64,000 nucleotides of DNA. It comes from Piezodorus guildinii. Taxonomy: Eukaryota; Arthropoda; Insecta; Hemiptera; Pentatomidae. Under the pieces are notes generated by a model. That model saw only the letters and a program-made list of their open reading frames with translations. It was not told where the DNA came from and made no database searches. The stretch covers positions 47,659,917 to 47,723,916 of the forward strand of contig CM041297.1 in the NCBI GenBank assembly GCA_023052935.1. The letters are read 5' to 3'. This document shows positions 45,597-56,139 of this stretch, one piece after another (the stretch's first letter is position 1; every line of letters begins with the position of its first letter). Made by a program: the position numbers and the translations under genes.

Positions 45597-46319
45597 AGTT
45601 CCACCAAAAATCGGTTATTATGAAAAATAGAGAAAAATCGAAAACAAAAATCTTGATATGTTCTAAGTTGTTTTAATTTAAAATTTAATTAGATTAAAAA
45701 AGAAAATACCAGATATGTTTTCCATCCAAACTTCTTGTATGTTATCTGGTCTAACACTGCAAAAGTTCTGATTTCAGTTTTATACGGGAAAGATAAAACT
45801 CACTCAAGGCCTTACTAGTCTTTTCCATATAAAAGAGGACTGAAAAGCCCACTTCCCTGCGTGAACATGTTCCCCAACAACTAATACACACCTCGCCAAG
45901 TTTTTCTCCAGATGGGAAAAGTTATGATTACTGTTTTCCCATAGACTCCAAATGAAAGATAGAGACCCTCCTCAGTAATTCCTCTCCTTCTCCCTCCCGA
46001 GGATATGAAGGAATACCAGATGGTCTGGGGTTATTAAGTGCTTAATGCTGGCTGGGCGCCTCTCCGCCTGTAATTCCTTGTCATTTCTGTCGTCACTTTT
46101 TGTCAAGAGATGATTACGAATTGCTTAAAATTTCACTATAATATAATAGCTTATGCATTTTTTTTATTATATATCATAAAGGAGGAAATGATAAACGAGA
46201 CGGATATCTCCTTATTCTTTTCTTTACATTTCCTCTTTCTTTTTATCATTGGTAGTTGGTAATGTCTAGAAACACGCCTACTCTACCCAAGTGAAAACAC
46301 TAGCAACGAAGTCAACAAC
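45597..46319. other. No gene; GC-balanced block at 45990-46110
   Basis: The block 45990-46110 includes GGTTATTAAGTGCTTAATGC, a pair of NK2-type words facing each other, and GGCTGGGCGCCTCTCCGCC. It may be regulatory; inference only. The rest is AT-rich. Confidence 0.4.
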
Positions 46320-46390
46320 ATGAGCTAATTTTTTTATCAAATAAATCTTTTTCTCATACAAATTTAAAACATTAAAAAAATTAGCATTAT
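46320..46390 (+). repeat. Third copy of the ATCAA(G/A)TAAAT...TTAGCA segment
   Basis: This 70-bp segment matches 44943-45000 (CTCAT(G/A)CAAATTTAAAAC, ATTAAAAAAATTAGCAT), so part of the repeat block at 44.5-45.3 kb is dispersed. Confidence 0.7.
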
Positions 46391-46407
46391 CGTCTCCTCA
46401 TCTGCCA

Positions 46408-46530
46408 ACCTAAAGCCTAGCACAAGGGGTGCTGCTGGGCATGTTTCTTTCCCAATCCTTGCATGTCTCACTTTTTATACAACACATTTGCTGATTGTCA
46501 GATAGCTTCTGTCAGGTATGAATAAAGAAA
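46408..46530 (+). mobile_element. Non-LTR family Z 3' UTR fragment
   Basis: Starting TAAAGCCTAGCACAAGGGGT and ending GGTATGAATAAAG, this matches the family Z 3' UTRs at 36950-37085 and 8100-8190. The coding part is missing. Confidence 0.65.
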
Positions 46531-46567
46531 AAGAAATGTGTATAAATATATATATATATATATACAT

Positions 46568-46628
46568 TTTTTTTGGTGTTGTATGTTAGTCTTTGGAGGA
46601 AGTTATTGTTTGTTCTGTAGCAGTGGCT
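46568..46628 (+). repeat. Dispersed 55-bp repeat, second copy
   Basis: TGTATGTTAGTCTTTGG(A/C)GGAAG followed by TATTGTTTGTTCTGTAGCAG is found here and at 45078-45132. It follows an (AT)n run in both places. Confidence 0.78.
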
Positions 46629-46689
46629 TAAATAGTCGGAATGTTACGTAGGTGCGTCCACTATTTTGCGCAGTACTTTTGACTAAAAA

Positions 46690-46890
46690 GACTGTATTCT
46701 TTGGATGCTTGGTGGTTTAGCAGGGCCCCACGGTTCTATTCCGCATGTCCAGATCGGTTTTAGCAGAACTTTATAAAGAGTTAGTTTGTTGGATAATGAT
46801 AATTTAGAACGTCAGGCAAGTAATCTAGATAAAAGACCGTATCGTATGTTGAGTTCTTTACTTTTTTATCGAATTTGTGTTCTCCAGGTC
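46690..46890 (-). pseudogene. Jockey-clade ORF2 fragment
   Basis: The minus strand reads SKLSLSNKLTLYKVLLKPIW, TCGIEPWGPAKPP, the LYK.LLKPIWTYG.ELWG segment downstream of the reverse transcriptase. It is flanked by NIRYGLLSRLLA before a stop. There is no tail or TSD. The residues are closer to the 29.7-kb family (LLIYKTVLKPIWTYGLELWG) than to family 1. Confidence 0.68.
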
Positions 46891-47502
46891 TCTTAAAAGT
46901 TAATGATGAAGAACAATTTCTAAATTGATATATATAAACATAGAGACTACGGAAAACCATGTAAAACTAAGCTATCATTCCATATCATTTTATGTTTGTA
47001 TACTATTGAGATTTATTTCTTCTTTGGTTTAATTTATTTTAAAAGAAGTGTGGTAAGTGAAATTTATGTAATGAGCGCTTAAAAAATTTATATCTTTTTA
47101 CAGCCATATTTTTTTTAAACTCATTTAATTTCATTAACCTCGAAAAGTTTTGTTACCCTTAATCTTCCTTAAGCCTAAAAAGTGACGCGACGCTCGTGAA
47201 ACCCCGAACCTAGCACGTGGCACCCCCTCCCCTCTAACCCCAAGACCAATTAAAGCAACAACAATCAGGCGCAATGAGACCAAAGACAAATGGACCGACC
47301 CTTTCCCCCTTCTTTTCTTTTGTATTTATCTTCCCTTCCTTCTTCCTTTCACATTGTATCTTTTGTATTATTCATAATCTCCCCCTGTTCGTTATTCTTG
47401 TAGGCTTGGCAGTGATTTTTTTTTCGCGATATCAACAATCATTAATGTCGTATACAGGAAAAATCATTCGTGTGAGTACAGGTGAATTTTCCGATAACTA
47501 TT
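46891..47502. other. No confident gene; C-rich block at 47175-47310
   Basis: The segment 47175-47310 is unusually GC-rich for this window (GCACGTGGCACCCCCTCCCC, GACGCGACGCTCGTG) and contains a CACGTG E-box. A 76-codon frame at 47274-47504 begins there but turns into low-complexity F/S/L. I cannot assign it. Confidence 0.4.
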
Positions 47503-47676
47503 GAGACGTTGATTTCCAAAAGGTACTATATCCACTATAGACAATTTTATAGGAAACGCAAAAATCTGTCATTTATTTATTATTGGACCAATTTACGTGA
47601 TTATTTTTTTTATTAAAATCTAAAGTTGTTTTTTTCAGCGAGTTACCAACTCATTTTTCCAAATTATTGCACTTTT

Positions 47677-48836
47677 CCGATGACTTTTTTTTTTTTTTTT
47701 TTATTCATATTTTATTGAATTTTACAACTGTATTAACATAAATACAATAAGTAAAACTGTTGAATTAGAATAAAGGGCGTGAAAGGCTTGTGAAGAAACT
47801 ACCCAGTGGTAGAACTTCGATGTTTATTTAAGTAAGTAGATCCCGAGGCCATCTTCTTTTCAATCGCCTAGGAGGGTTGTCAGGAATATGTGAGGTTGAT
47901 AGGTTGCGGACAAGAGGGTTTATATGGGCTGGGAGTTTGGAATTAAAAGTGGTATATCTGGAACGAGAAAGGTCTGTAACAAATGGGATATTAAGGTCGT
48001 TATGGATTATTTTATTTGTGACGAAATAAGGAGCATTTAGGATTTTTCGAAGGATTTTGGATTGTAAGGATTGGATACGGGAGGAATTAGATGGCTTCGT
48101 AGAGCCCCAAAGCTCGATTCCATATGTCCAGATGGGTCTGATGACGGTAATATAAATGAGCTTTTTGTAATGAATTGGAAGGTTTGAACGTTTGTCGAGT
48201 AAGTGTTGTAGTAATCGGTATCTACGGGCAGTCTCTTGTCGTTTTAGTCTCGTTTGAGGATTCCATGTAAGACGTTTATCAAGATGGAGTCCTAGGTATC
48301 GGATTTGTTCAACAGGAATGAGTGGGGTATTGTTTAAGGATACTGTGGGGCAGGAGGTCATCGGTTTGCGACGAAGGGTAAAGGTAATTTGGTGGGATTT
48401 ATTAGGATTTATTTTAATCCTCCAGTTCTGACACCATTTCTCAATGGCTGTGATGTGGGACTGAAGGGTTTGGGATGCAGCGGTTGGATCATTATGGACG
48501 GATAACACACAAGTGTCATCCGCGTAAGTTGTGAGGACAGTGCTAGGATGGAGTGGAATATCAGCTGTATATACCGTATAAAGGATGGGACCTAAGATAC
48601 TACCCTGAGGTACACCTGCAGACTGAGAAAATGTGGAAGAATAGGAAAGATTATGATTTACTTTGAACGTTCTATCAGTAAGGTAGGAACGGATTATCAG
48701 GAAGTATGTAGCGGGAAGGAATTGACGGAGTTTATAAAGGAGTCCTGGGTGCCAGACTCGGTCGAACGCTTGTTCTACGTCAAGAAAAGCACCCGTGCAA
48801 TACATTCCACGCTCCAATGTGGAGCCGATGACTTTT
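47677..48836 (-). mobile_element. Jockey family 1, best-preserved copy, TSD CCGATGACTTTT
   Basis: The insertion is about 47685-48824, flanked by CCGATGAC followed by T's (47677-47684 and 48825-48832, with four shared T's after each). It is the 3' 1.14 kb of a family 1 element: ORF2 C-terminal half, 3' UTR and poly(A) (the T-run 47685-47702). It lies inside the TIR element 47503-49910. Confidence 0.93.
47828..48824 (-). CDS. Jockey family 1 ORF2, C-terminal 332 residues, uninterrupted
   Basis: This open frame is truncated at its 5' end. It enters at GSTLERGMYCTGAF and carries AFDRVWHPGLLYKL, AGVPQGSILGPILY, the catalytic TYADDTCVLS box, RYLGLHLDKRLTWNPQTR, IWTYGIELWGSTKPSNS and the end RRLKRRWPRDLLT. 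No stop or frameshift occurs in 332 codons, so this is a young copy and the reference for the other family 1 fragments. The open frame continues upstream to 48931, but those residues (beginning MSVTNLPR) lie beyond the TSD and are translated host sequence. It lacks the endonuclease and fingers, so it is not a functional enzyme. Confidence 0.93.
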
Positions 48837-49910
48837 AAACAATACAATATGGATATAGTTCTTTTTGGAATGAAGCGTGGATATAGTACTTTTTGGAAAA
48901 ATATAACGCGCGGTAGGTTGGTAACACTCATTATAACCTTCCTAATACTACATTACTGATAACTAACGTCTTTAAATTGTTAATTACTAAGATATGTACT
49001 CGTATTTATCCTTATTCTCTCTCTGAGAAATATCTGTCTTTGTTGGTTAATTACATTGATTATCTATTCTTTATAAAGAAAATAAATATTCACTTTATCT
49101 ATTTATGGGACTATAATAAGAAATTACGTAATTATGAGGTTTGTTTTGAATTTGTATTTCCTATTTGTTTGAAATTAGCAAATTTATTTATATTATCAAC
49201 TACGTGTAAACAGTATTTAACTATAGATACTGATAAATAAATAGCATTTGAGCTTTTTTACATTATTTACATAAAAAAATCTACTATTAAGTTAGATCAG
49301 GTACGGGTTTTTCTCTCATGTTTAGCTAGTTCATGGAACGCTAATACTAATTATTTATTAATTAACTATTAATACTGGATCAAATACCATTATTCTATTA
49401 AAATGTGAGTTTCTGAAATTTTTAAACTAAATTTATGTTGCTGCAAGAACCAATACTATAAAAAAAAAAAAAACTTAATTTATTGACAAACTACAAGAAC
49501 CAAAGCGACACAATTATGTTGTTTAAAACAGTCTAAAAACTGATTACTGGGTTAAAAACATTGATCAAAATAGTAGCGGTGATTAAAGACGTGCTAAATT
49601 AGCCAATAAAATTGTACGAAATGTATAAAACAATAAATAATTGGTAATATATTATAGGGATAGGTGCTTCTGCTGTATTGTAGGAAATATAGTACCCTTT
49701 GGAAGGAAATGAAAGGAAAGCTTAACAGAGGATACAGTATGCTTTGGAGGGAAATGTTTTTAGTACCTTTTGGAATGGAATTCAATTTTTAAATACGGTT
49801 TTAAAGGATTTTTATGTTTTTTAGATAAAACTAAACCATTAGAATACAATATGTCAAAATATCAATTTTGAAAAAAATGTCCTTTTGTACCTTTTGGAAA
49901 TCAACGTCTC

Positions 49911-50039
49911 GAATCTTAAATCACTTTCAACGAAGCTTATGTAAAATAAATTCAACATGATATAGGAATAAAGAAATTAAGATAACATAATTAATCCAAA
50001 CTTATTAATAAAAATATATTGGTTTACTCTTGAATTTTC
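49911..50039. other. No gene seen
   Basis: Short AT-rich spacer outside the right TIR. Confidence 0.5.
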
Positions 50040-50325
50040 TTGTTAAAGTAACATGTTGGGATTTGCCTTGGTTAAGTTGAATCTTCTGAAATTTCATGAA
50101 GTTGCAAAGCCCCTCCATGGTGCATATGTTATACTAGTAGAGTTTCGAAGCTGATCGGAATGTCTTTTGGGTATAGCATGTGAAGTAGTGGAGAGAGAAC
50201 TGAACCCTGAGGTACTCCTGCCAAGACTGATCTAATTTTAGACAGTTCTTTGCCTCGATAGGTAGAGAAAATCTGTCACGAAAGTAAGGACTGGAGGATA
50301 AGGATAATGTGGAGGTAATCATTCA
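50040..50325 (-). pseudogene. Jockey/I-type reverse transcriptase core fragment
   Basis: On the minus strand, one frame reads ILQSLLS, QIFSTYRGKELSKIRSV, then LAGVPQGSVLSPLLHMLYPK and DIPISFETL, the well-known block between the AFD and YADD boxes (AGVPQGSVL.PLLY..Y..DIP). After it, SITYAP stands where TYADD is expected, so the catalytic aspartates appear lost. The sequence differs from both Jockey families here. The longest open frame in the region (50134-50322) is in another frame and is not the coding one. Confidence 0.72.
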
Positions 50326-50429
50326 CACAATAAATCATAAGAAAATCTGTTATAAGCGCGCAACACACGACCTCCAATTACTTCAGTTGTTGAAATCAAT
50401 TCAAGAAGTTTTGAATTAAGTTAAAAGTT

Positions 50430-50751
50430 GAAAAAAGGTTTCTTCTTCCAGTGGCGCGACAGGCCGTGTAGCCCCTGGGCCTCGTGGTGTAAACTCCTGC
50501 GAGTTTACACTCACGTTTCACGATGCAATTTTTAGTGTAGGGTCATCACTCCCTACGACTAGTTTTGTGAGTCGCCACCCTTTGGCTGACGGGTCTCACA
50601 TGCCTGGGAGAGAGGCTGTGAGTGAATCCCCATTTTTTTACATCCTTATAAAAGCCCCGCCGGGACTGGGATTCGAACTCAGAACCTGTAGCATGAGAGA
50701 CTAGCGCGCTAGCCACTCAGCCACGGGCTCCCCATAGAAAAAAAAAGGTTT
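50430..50751 (-). mobile_element. tRNA-derived SINE, family 1, most complete copy
   Basis: The SINE is 50442-50736. The minus-strand head GGGGAGCCCGTGGCTGAGTG then GCTAGCGCGC resembles a tRNA 5' half with an A box, and the B box is GAGTTCGAATCCC. The body and the GAA-rich tail follow. The flanks GAAAAAAGGTTT (50430-50441) and GAAAAAAAAAGGTTT (50737-50751) look like one duplicated target with a changed A-run. This copy defines the 5' end missing from the copy at 1030. Confidence 0.9.
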
Positions 50752-51395
50752 AGAATTATAAAAAAAAAAAATTACATTAAGAAGATATTATTTTGAAAGT
50801 CTGTGACAAATTCTAAAGAGTACCAGTCGAATATGATTGAGATGAAGTTATTAATTTATAATGACGTGGCTGCAGCTTACGAAAAAGATTATGTTTACTA
50901 TTTTGAAGGATTTGACCGACTTTAATATTTTTAAGGGATGTTTTAATATTTTTTTTTTTTTAATTTTAAGTTCAAGTCGCCATTCTAAACAACAATTGAC
51001 ATATACAGGCAACTATGATACGATTCAGAATTGAAGAGAACCGCCATTTTTGACTAGATGACTTGTAGAAATCATTCTACAACGATGTTGTTTAATTTGG
51101 TCCAAGGGTTCATAATTTTTCCTGTATTAAAACAGCAGGCGCCCGTGTGACCTTGCGAGAATTCGGGCAGTAAATCAAAAGACCGGTTATTAGTTTTAGA
51201 AAAAGATATATTTCAAGGATTCGCAACTTAATTTCCTGGAAACTGTCCAACTTTTCCGAAGCTTTTCTCACTTTTCCGCTCCCTGATCCGGTTATGCGTT
51301 GTCAGCCCATTATGACAAAGTAGTTGATCACCTGACGACTCTTCCAAAGTCAATACCTGGTCGGATTGATTTTTAGATCAATGAAACAAATGAAG

Positions 51396-51397
<2 letters not shown>
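50752..51397. other. No gene; GC-balanced block at 51130-51370
   Basis: The block 51130-51370 is complex (CAGGCGCCCGTGTGACCTTG, CTCCCTGATCCGGTTATGCG), non-coding and unassigned. Confidence 0.42.

Positions 51398-51457
<60 letters not shown>
51398..51457. repeat. (AT)n microsatellite, 60 bp
   Basis: Pure AT dinucleotide run. Confidence 0.95.
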
Positions 51458-51464
<7 letters not shown>

Positions 51465-51632
51465 ATAGCACTGTATAAATTGTAATTATTTTATTTTTAT
51501 AGGATTCCTTAAGGCCTGGGCCGAAACGTTGAAAAATTATGTGTAGTGAAGGAAAATATAGGTCAAAGTAATAATTAAACCTATAACTACATTAATTCAC
51601 TAAAAAATATATATAATAAACTATTTTTAAAA
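51458..51632. other. No gene seen
   Basis: AT-rich spacer between the microsatellite and the family X repeat. Confidence 0.5.
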
Positions 51633-51985
51633 ATCTGGTGCTCGCAACAAATGACTTTCACTCAAAAATCAGTTTGAAAATTGTTAAAAATCAGTTTTCA
51701 TAGAAACATGTGTTTTATTATGTAATATATTTTATTATTATCTAAAATCAGTTAGTTTTTATGGGCCTTTCATCACTCTCTCTTAACTTTCACAACTTTG
51801 TATTTAAGATAATTTTTTTTCTAGAAATCTTTACCTTTCCAACGGTATATTATACATCTATATTACTGCTTTAATGTATAAAAACACAAAAATTGCATAA
51901 AAAATATGTTTGCTCTTTTCTCCTTTAGTTGGATATCAAATTTTTTCAACTTATATATTTAGACATTTTTTTATCAATGCTAACA
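51633..51985 (+). repeat. Family X repeat, truncated copy
   Basis: It starts ATCTGGTGCTCGCAACAAAT and continues with TTTCATCACTCTCTCTTAAC and CTTTCCAACGGTATATTATA, paralleling the next copy at 51992. It stops where the second copy begins, so it covers only the first ~350 bp of the family. Confidence 0.8.
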
Positions 51986-52419
51986 ACAAAGATCTGGTGC
52001 GGGCAACACACGGCTTTCACTTACCACCCTTTTTAAAATCAATGAAGAATTTTCAAATACAGTTAGAGATAAAAATACGTAAAACTATTTAAGAATTAAT
52101 TAAATTGGATTTATATAGAATCGTGTGTTTTAATAAAAAATCTATTATATTATTATCTAAAATAATCAGTTAGTTTTATGTTCATTTCATCACTCTCTAT
52201 TAACTTTTAAAAGCTTGTGTATGAGATAATATTTTTTTCTAAAATCTTTAGCTTTCCAACGGTATATCATACATGTATATTACTGCTCTTATGTTCAAAA
52301 ACGAAAAATTTAATTAAAAAAATATTTTTTCTGTTTTCTCATTTATTCAATTTATTTATTTACCTGTTTTAAATCAGCAATTACAAGATAATATAGTTAT
52401 TTTTATTGAATCTACAAAA

Positions 52420-53646
52420 TTAACCCGTCGTCACCACACTTCAGTTGACCAACCGGGGCTACCACACTAATGTGAATCGGGATTCTCAAATTTCAACCGC
52501 TTAAAACTTTTATTGAATTATAGGATTATTAATCCTTAACACATGTTTCTTATGGGAAATTTAACGTAGAATCACGTGGTGATATTGATTTTTTTTGTAA
52601 CAATTCATTTTGTTGATGAAAAATGGGGTTAATTAAAATTTTTTTTTTCAAAATTGCATTTTTTTTCATTAACATATTATACATACATTTTACGCATAGA
52701 GTCAACTTTTGACCATGCATAATTATTAATTAAGGTCCGTATTTTTAGATTTTCATGTTTATAAAGTAATAAAATACTTTTAAATATTTTTTAGTGGAGT
52801 GGGAAGTTAGGGTATATTCAGACGTCGATTTTTTACACATCATTAAATGTTTTGAGTAATATATTTGCAGTATTCCAGAAAATGCTTACAAAAACTTACA
52901 AATCGACTTAAGAAACCTAATTTTATGCATTATGACTGCAGTCAACGCATACAGCTGTGCGGTGATCGTCACACATGCGTCTTTTACAATCGGGGCATCG
53001 CAATCTTGTTCGACACAAAGAAGCGTTGTCGCACAAACCACATTTCGCTCTCGATTCTTCTTTTATGACTTTTTTATTGACAGTTGGAGGAGTATCACAT
53101 GACAGTATTTTGCAATTTATAATTTACCGCCTTCAGCCATTCTAAAATAAAATAAAATTATAATTTTCCCATAAACTAAATAACGTAACCATAAATTAAA
53201 AGAAAAGTTTATTAAATAACAATTTTTTAAATTATTTTACACCAAAAATATAAATTATTTAAAAAAAAATGAAATTTGTATGTTAATAACAATAAATTTA
53301 CAATAACAATTTATAATTATACAAAAAGTGAGTTAAAAATAACTTACTGTGCTGTAATTAGTGAAATAAGAAAGAATTTCTTTTAGTCGACACGTCACGC
53401 CACGCAACTATCTGACGGCGTCCGCTACCACAGTAGTGCATATACGCACCTCACCGAACTTTAGACCTGCCCTGTTCCGTTACTACAGTCGAACTGAGAT
53501 GCGCAAGTATTAGGACCGAAAGAGAGCCCTATAAAGATATTTGTCGTAGTGGGGATTCCTTTCTATAAAAACTATTCTAGAAAATACCGACGGTTTTTAA
53601 GTTTTGGGCAGTGCGAATTCGCACTAGTGTGGTGACGACGGGTTAA
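52420..53646 (-). mobile_element. piggyBac element, non-autonomous, TTAA TSD
   Basis: The element is 52424-53642 (1,219 bp), with TTAA on both sides (52420-52423 and 53643-53646). The 17-bp TIRs CCCGTCGTCACCACACT and AGTGTGGTGACGACGGG are perfect complements. A diverged copy of the right-end sequence, ACCACACTAATGTGAATCGG, lies just inside the left end; subterminal repeats are usual for this superfamily. The restored target reads CTACAAAATTAAAGGTACTT, agreeing with the other family X copies (54109, 61790). Full piggyBac elements are ~2.5 kb, so about half is missing. Confidence 0.95.
52923..53123 (-). pseudogene. piggyBac transposase C-terminal Cys-rich domain remnant
   Basis: The minus strand is open from 53123 to the TAA at 52923-52925. 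It reads PPTVNKKVIKEESRAKCGLC, then TRLRCPDCKRRMCDDH and TAVCVDCSHNA. The spacing C-x2-C, C-x2-C, C-x2-H, C-x2-C is that of the RING/PHD-like Cys-rich domain that ends piggyBac transposases and binds the TIRs. Upstream, an ATG at 53138-53140 (MAEGG...) is in a different frame and quickly meets a stop. The catalytic DDD core is gone. The remnant proves the superfamily but encodes no active enzyme. Confidence 0.9.
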
Positions 53647-54103
53647 AGGTACTTAGGGAAAGAAAATTTAAAATATCGGCATTTGAAGTCTTGTCAGACC
53701 ATTTTAATCAGAATAAAACCTACATAATGTTAAAGCCCATTAAATTTTACATCGATATAGCGAGTTTAATCAAAATCGTCGGAACCGTTTTCGAGAAAAT
53801 CGAAAAAATATGCAAAATGCATGGTATAAAGTGCCTCTTCTAGTGAGCTCATTTTGATGAAAAAAGTTTTGTCACGTTTCGGGCGTATAGTTGTACTTAA
53901 ATATGAAATTTCAGTTTTATAGGACTTACCGTTTCCGCCCGGGAGTTACCAACACAAACACAAACCTTTTTGCGGACTTGGTTATTTGGACTCAGGGGAC
54001 CGTAAAATGTGTTGTTGAAAACTGGAATTCGAAATTTTTACGATCGCAATACTTCCCCTAGCTATATATAATAAGTGAAAGTAAAAAATGGTTAATTTTT
54101 CTG

Positions 54104-54440
54104 AATCTACAAAATTGAAGGTACTTCAGAGAAAGATAATTTAAACTATCGGCATTTTAGCTCTGTCAGTTCATTTAGAATGAAACCTTCATCGATTTAT
54201 CGAGTTTAATGAAAATCATTAAAGACGTTTCTGAGAAATACGTAAAAAAAGTGCAAAATGCTTGGTATAAAGTGGCTCTTCTGCTTGGCTCGATTTTGAA
54301 GACAAAGTTGCTGTAACATCTCGCTCATATACTTTCTAAATATATAAATTTCAGTTTCATACTACTTATGATTATCGCGCTATACTTATCACATACACAC
54401 AGACCTTTTTGTGGGACTTCGTTATTTTTAAAAATGTAAA
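54104..54440 (+). repeat. Family X repeat, partial copy
   Basis: It starts in the middle of the family (TGAATCTACAAAATTGAAGG) and runs through TTATCGAGTTTAATGAAAAT and GTATAAAGTGGCTCTTCTGC to ACCTTTTTGTGGGACTTCG. It follows the long copy directly in the same orientation, but is more diverged and lacks both termini. Confidence 0.78.
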
Positions 54441-56139
54441 AAAAAAAAAAATATGAATTAAAAACTCCTCCTCATTTTGCCAATGTAAATGAGAATTATA
54501 GGATGCTTATTTTACTTATATATTATTTTTTACTAATATATTTAATTATTTAATTATGTTATACCATTGTAATCTCAAGATATTCCTGGTATTATACTAA
54601 CAAATTATTTATTATTTAAAATAGTTTAATCGTTTTGCGACTTGTTTCAGTCCATAAATAATAGTTTGGGTTTGAGAATAATTCAAGTTTCCCTTTTATC
54701 TCGTTTCGACAATATCAAAGGGAGTTCTATTTCCGTTTTGTTAATATTTATACTAAAATAATTTCCCTTCATAACCGAAACAAATATTATTGTTATTCTT
54801 ACCCTCCAACATTTTTCGTTCTTCCCTGTAAGAAGACTTTTATCCAAGACGGTTTTAGGAAACCAAATAATATGTAGTAATTATCTTACATCTGTAAGAG
54901 AGAAATAAAAAAAAAACCGACCCTTGTATTCAATTTTGTGTTGTTTTTTTTTACATTTTTATTCATAAATGTTTTTTAAATAAATTAACTACAAGTCTAA
55001 CCTTTATAATTAATGATTTATTGTGATAATGTATTGTTTTATTTTGAGTTTTTAATCTGTTATTTATCTTATTTAAATAAACACGTTAAAAAATTATAGT
55101 TCTTTCTAAATCATACAAAAATATTTTCTTTCATAATGTAAAAATAAATTAAACAATTATATCTTAGTGCAAAAAAAAAAAATTGATTAACTAAATTATA
55201 TAAAGATCGATGCAGTTCTTGTAAAAATTTTCTGAAATATATATTGTAGTTTTTAGTGATCATCTTCTCAATTGTTGATTTGATATTTTGTTTACTTTAT
55301 GTCATTATATTTTTTATTTATTTTGAAATAAAAAGTTATAGATAATGAGTATTAATAAGTCTTTCAAAATAACATTAATATAATTTATAAAAATAATTGC
55401 AGTTTATTTTTTGGAAATACATACAACCTCCGTATGCGAATCCCAAACTATCTTTCAGCTTTTGAATAACTTACATTCACGCTTGCGTAAGCGAAAGTAA
55501 TATATAGATCTAAAATTGATACTGAATAAAAAACAATGTGTTTACACTTTAATATTATATTTACACTTATCCCTAATTTCCAAATATGTGTCCAGATCAA
55601 ACGTAGGCATCCTAAATAAATGCGTTCTCTTAGTTTAAAAAAAGTATAAGATGTGAGAATAATTCTGTGGTCAGATAGAAATATGTTATAAGACACTTTT
55701 TCTCTAAATGAGAGTCATTCACATTCTGGAATGCCTATTTCGTGATGTTAGGATTTTTTTATTGATTTTTTTATACATGGTACAGTTGTTAACTCATAAT
55801 CTGCAAGAGGAAAAAGAAACTTATAAAAATATTTCCACCTCCTAAACATAAACGAATGGACACTCCAGAATATGAAAAACTCACTTCTAAACAAAGTGAC
55901 TCATACCATTTTGATATCTGAGCTCTGAATTAAGATATATGTATAATTTAGATTATCTGCACAGATCCTGAAACAAGCGACATAATTTTAATATCTGTAA
56001 TGAAGTCTCATTTATTTGACTTTAGACATACACGTGAAACAGAAAACAAAATTTTCGAAGACCTGTATTGTTTTAAATTTGATATCCCAGTAAATCTCCT
56101 GCTATAAAAGTTTTTTTTCAAACCTCCATTATAATCTTC
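54441..56139. other. No confident gene
   Basis: 1.7 kb of AT-rich sequence. An 82-codon minus-strand frame at 55448-55696 has no recognisable features. Confidence 0.5.

Larger units (their letters stand above)
47503..49910. mobile_element. Unclassified 2.4-kb element with 24-bp perfect TIRs
   Basis: The left TIR 47503-47526 (GAGACGTTGATTTCC...GGTAC) and right TIR 49887-49910 are perfect complements. Inside, the word TACCTTTTGGAA and variants recur: TACTTTTTGGAA at 48882, CTTTTTGGAA at 48862, TACCCTTTGGAAGG at 49693, and TACCTTTTGGAATGG at 49772, besides the TIRs themselves. A Jockey copy (47685-48824) inserted later; without it the element is about 1.26 kb. An 87-codon frame at 48977-49240 has no known domain. 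No TSD is obvious, so the superfamily is unknown. Confidence 0.68.
51992..54083 (+). repeat. Family X repeat, long copy carrying a piggyBac insertion
   Basis: It starts ATCTGGTGCGGGCAACACAC, passes CTTTCCAACGGTATATCATA, is interrupted at 52420-53646 by the piggyBac element, and resumes with GGTACTTAGGGAAAGAAAAT, ACCGTTTTCGAGAAAATCG, CGTTTCCGCCCGGGAGTTAC and a palindromic end CTATATATAATAAGTGAAAG. Removing the insert gives about 870 bp, the same as the copy at 61358-62250. No protein is legible. The AT-rich palindrome at one end and a constant 5' word at the other suggest a defined mobile element of unknown type. Confidence 0.8.

Noticed and set aside
48825..48931. N-terminal 35 residues of the longest open frame over the 47.7-48.9-kb Jockey copy
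   Set aside because: They lie outside the TSD at 48825-48832. The frame is open by chance into host DNA, so they are not part of the retrotransposon protein.
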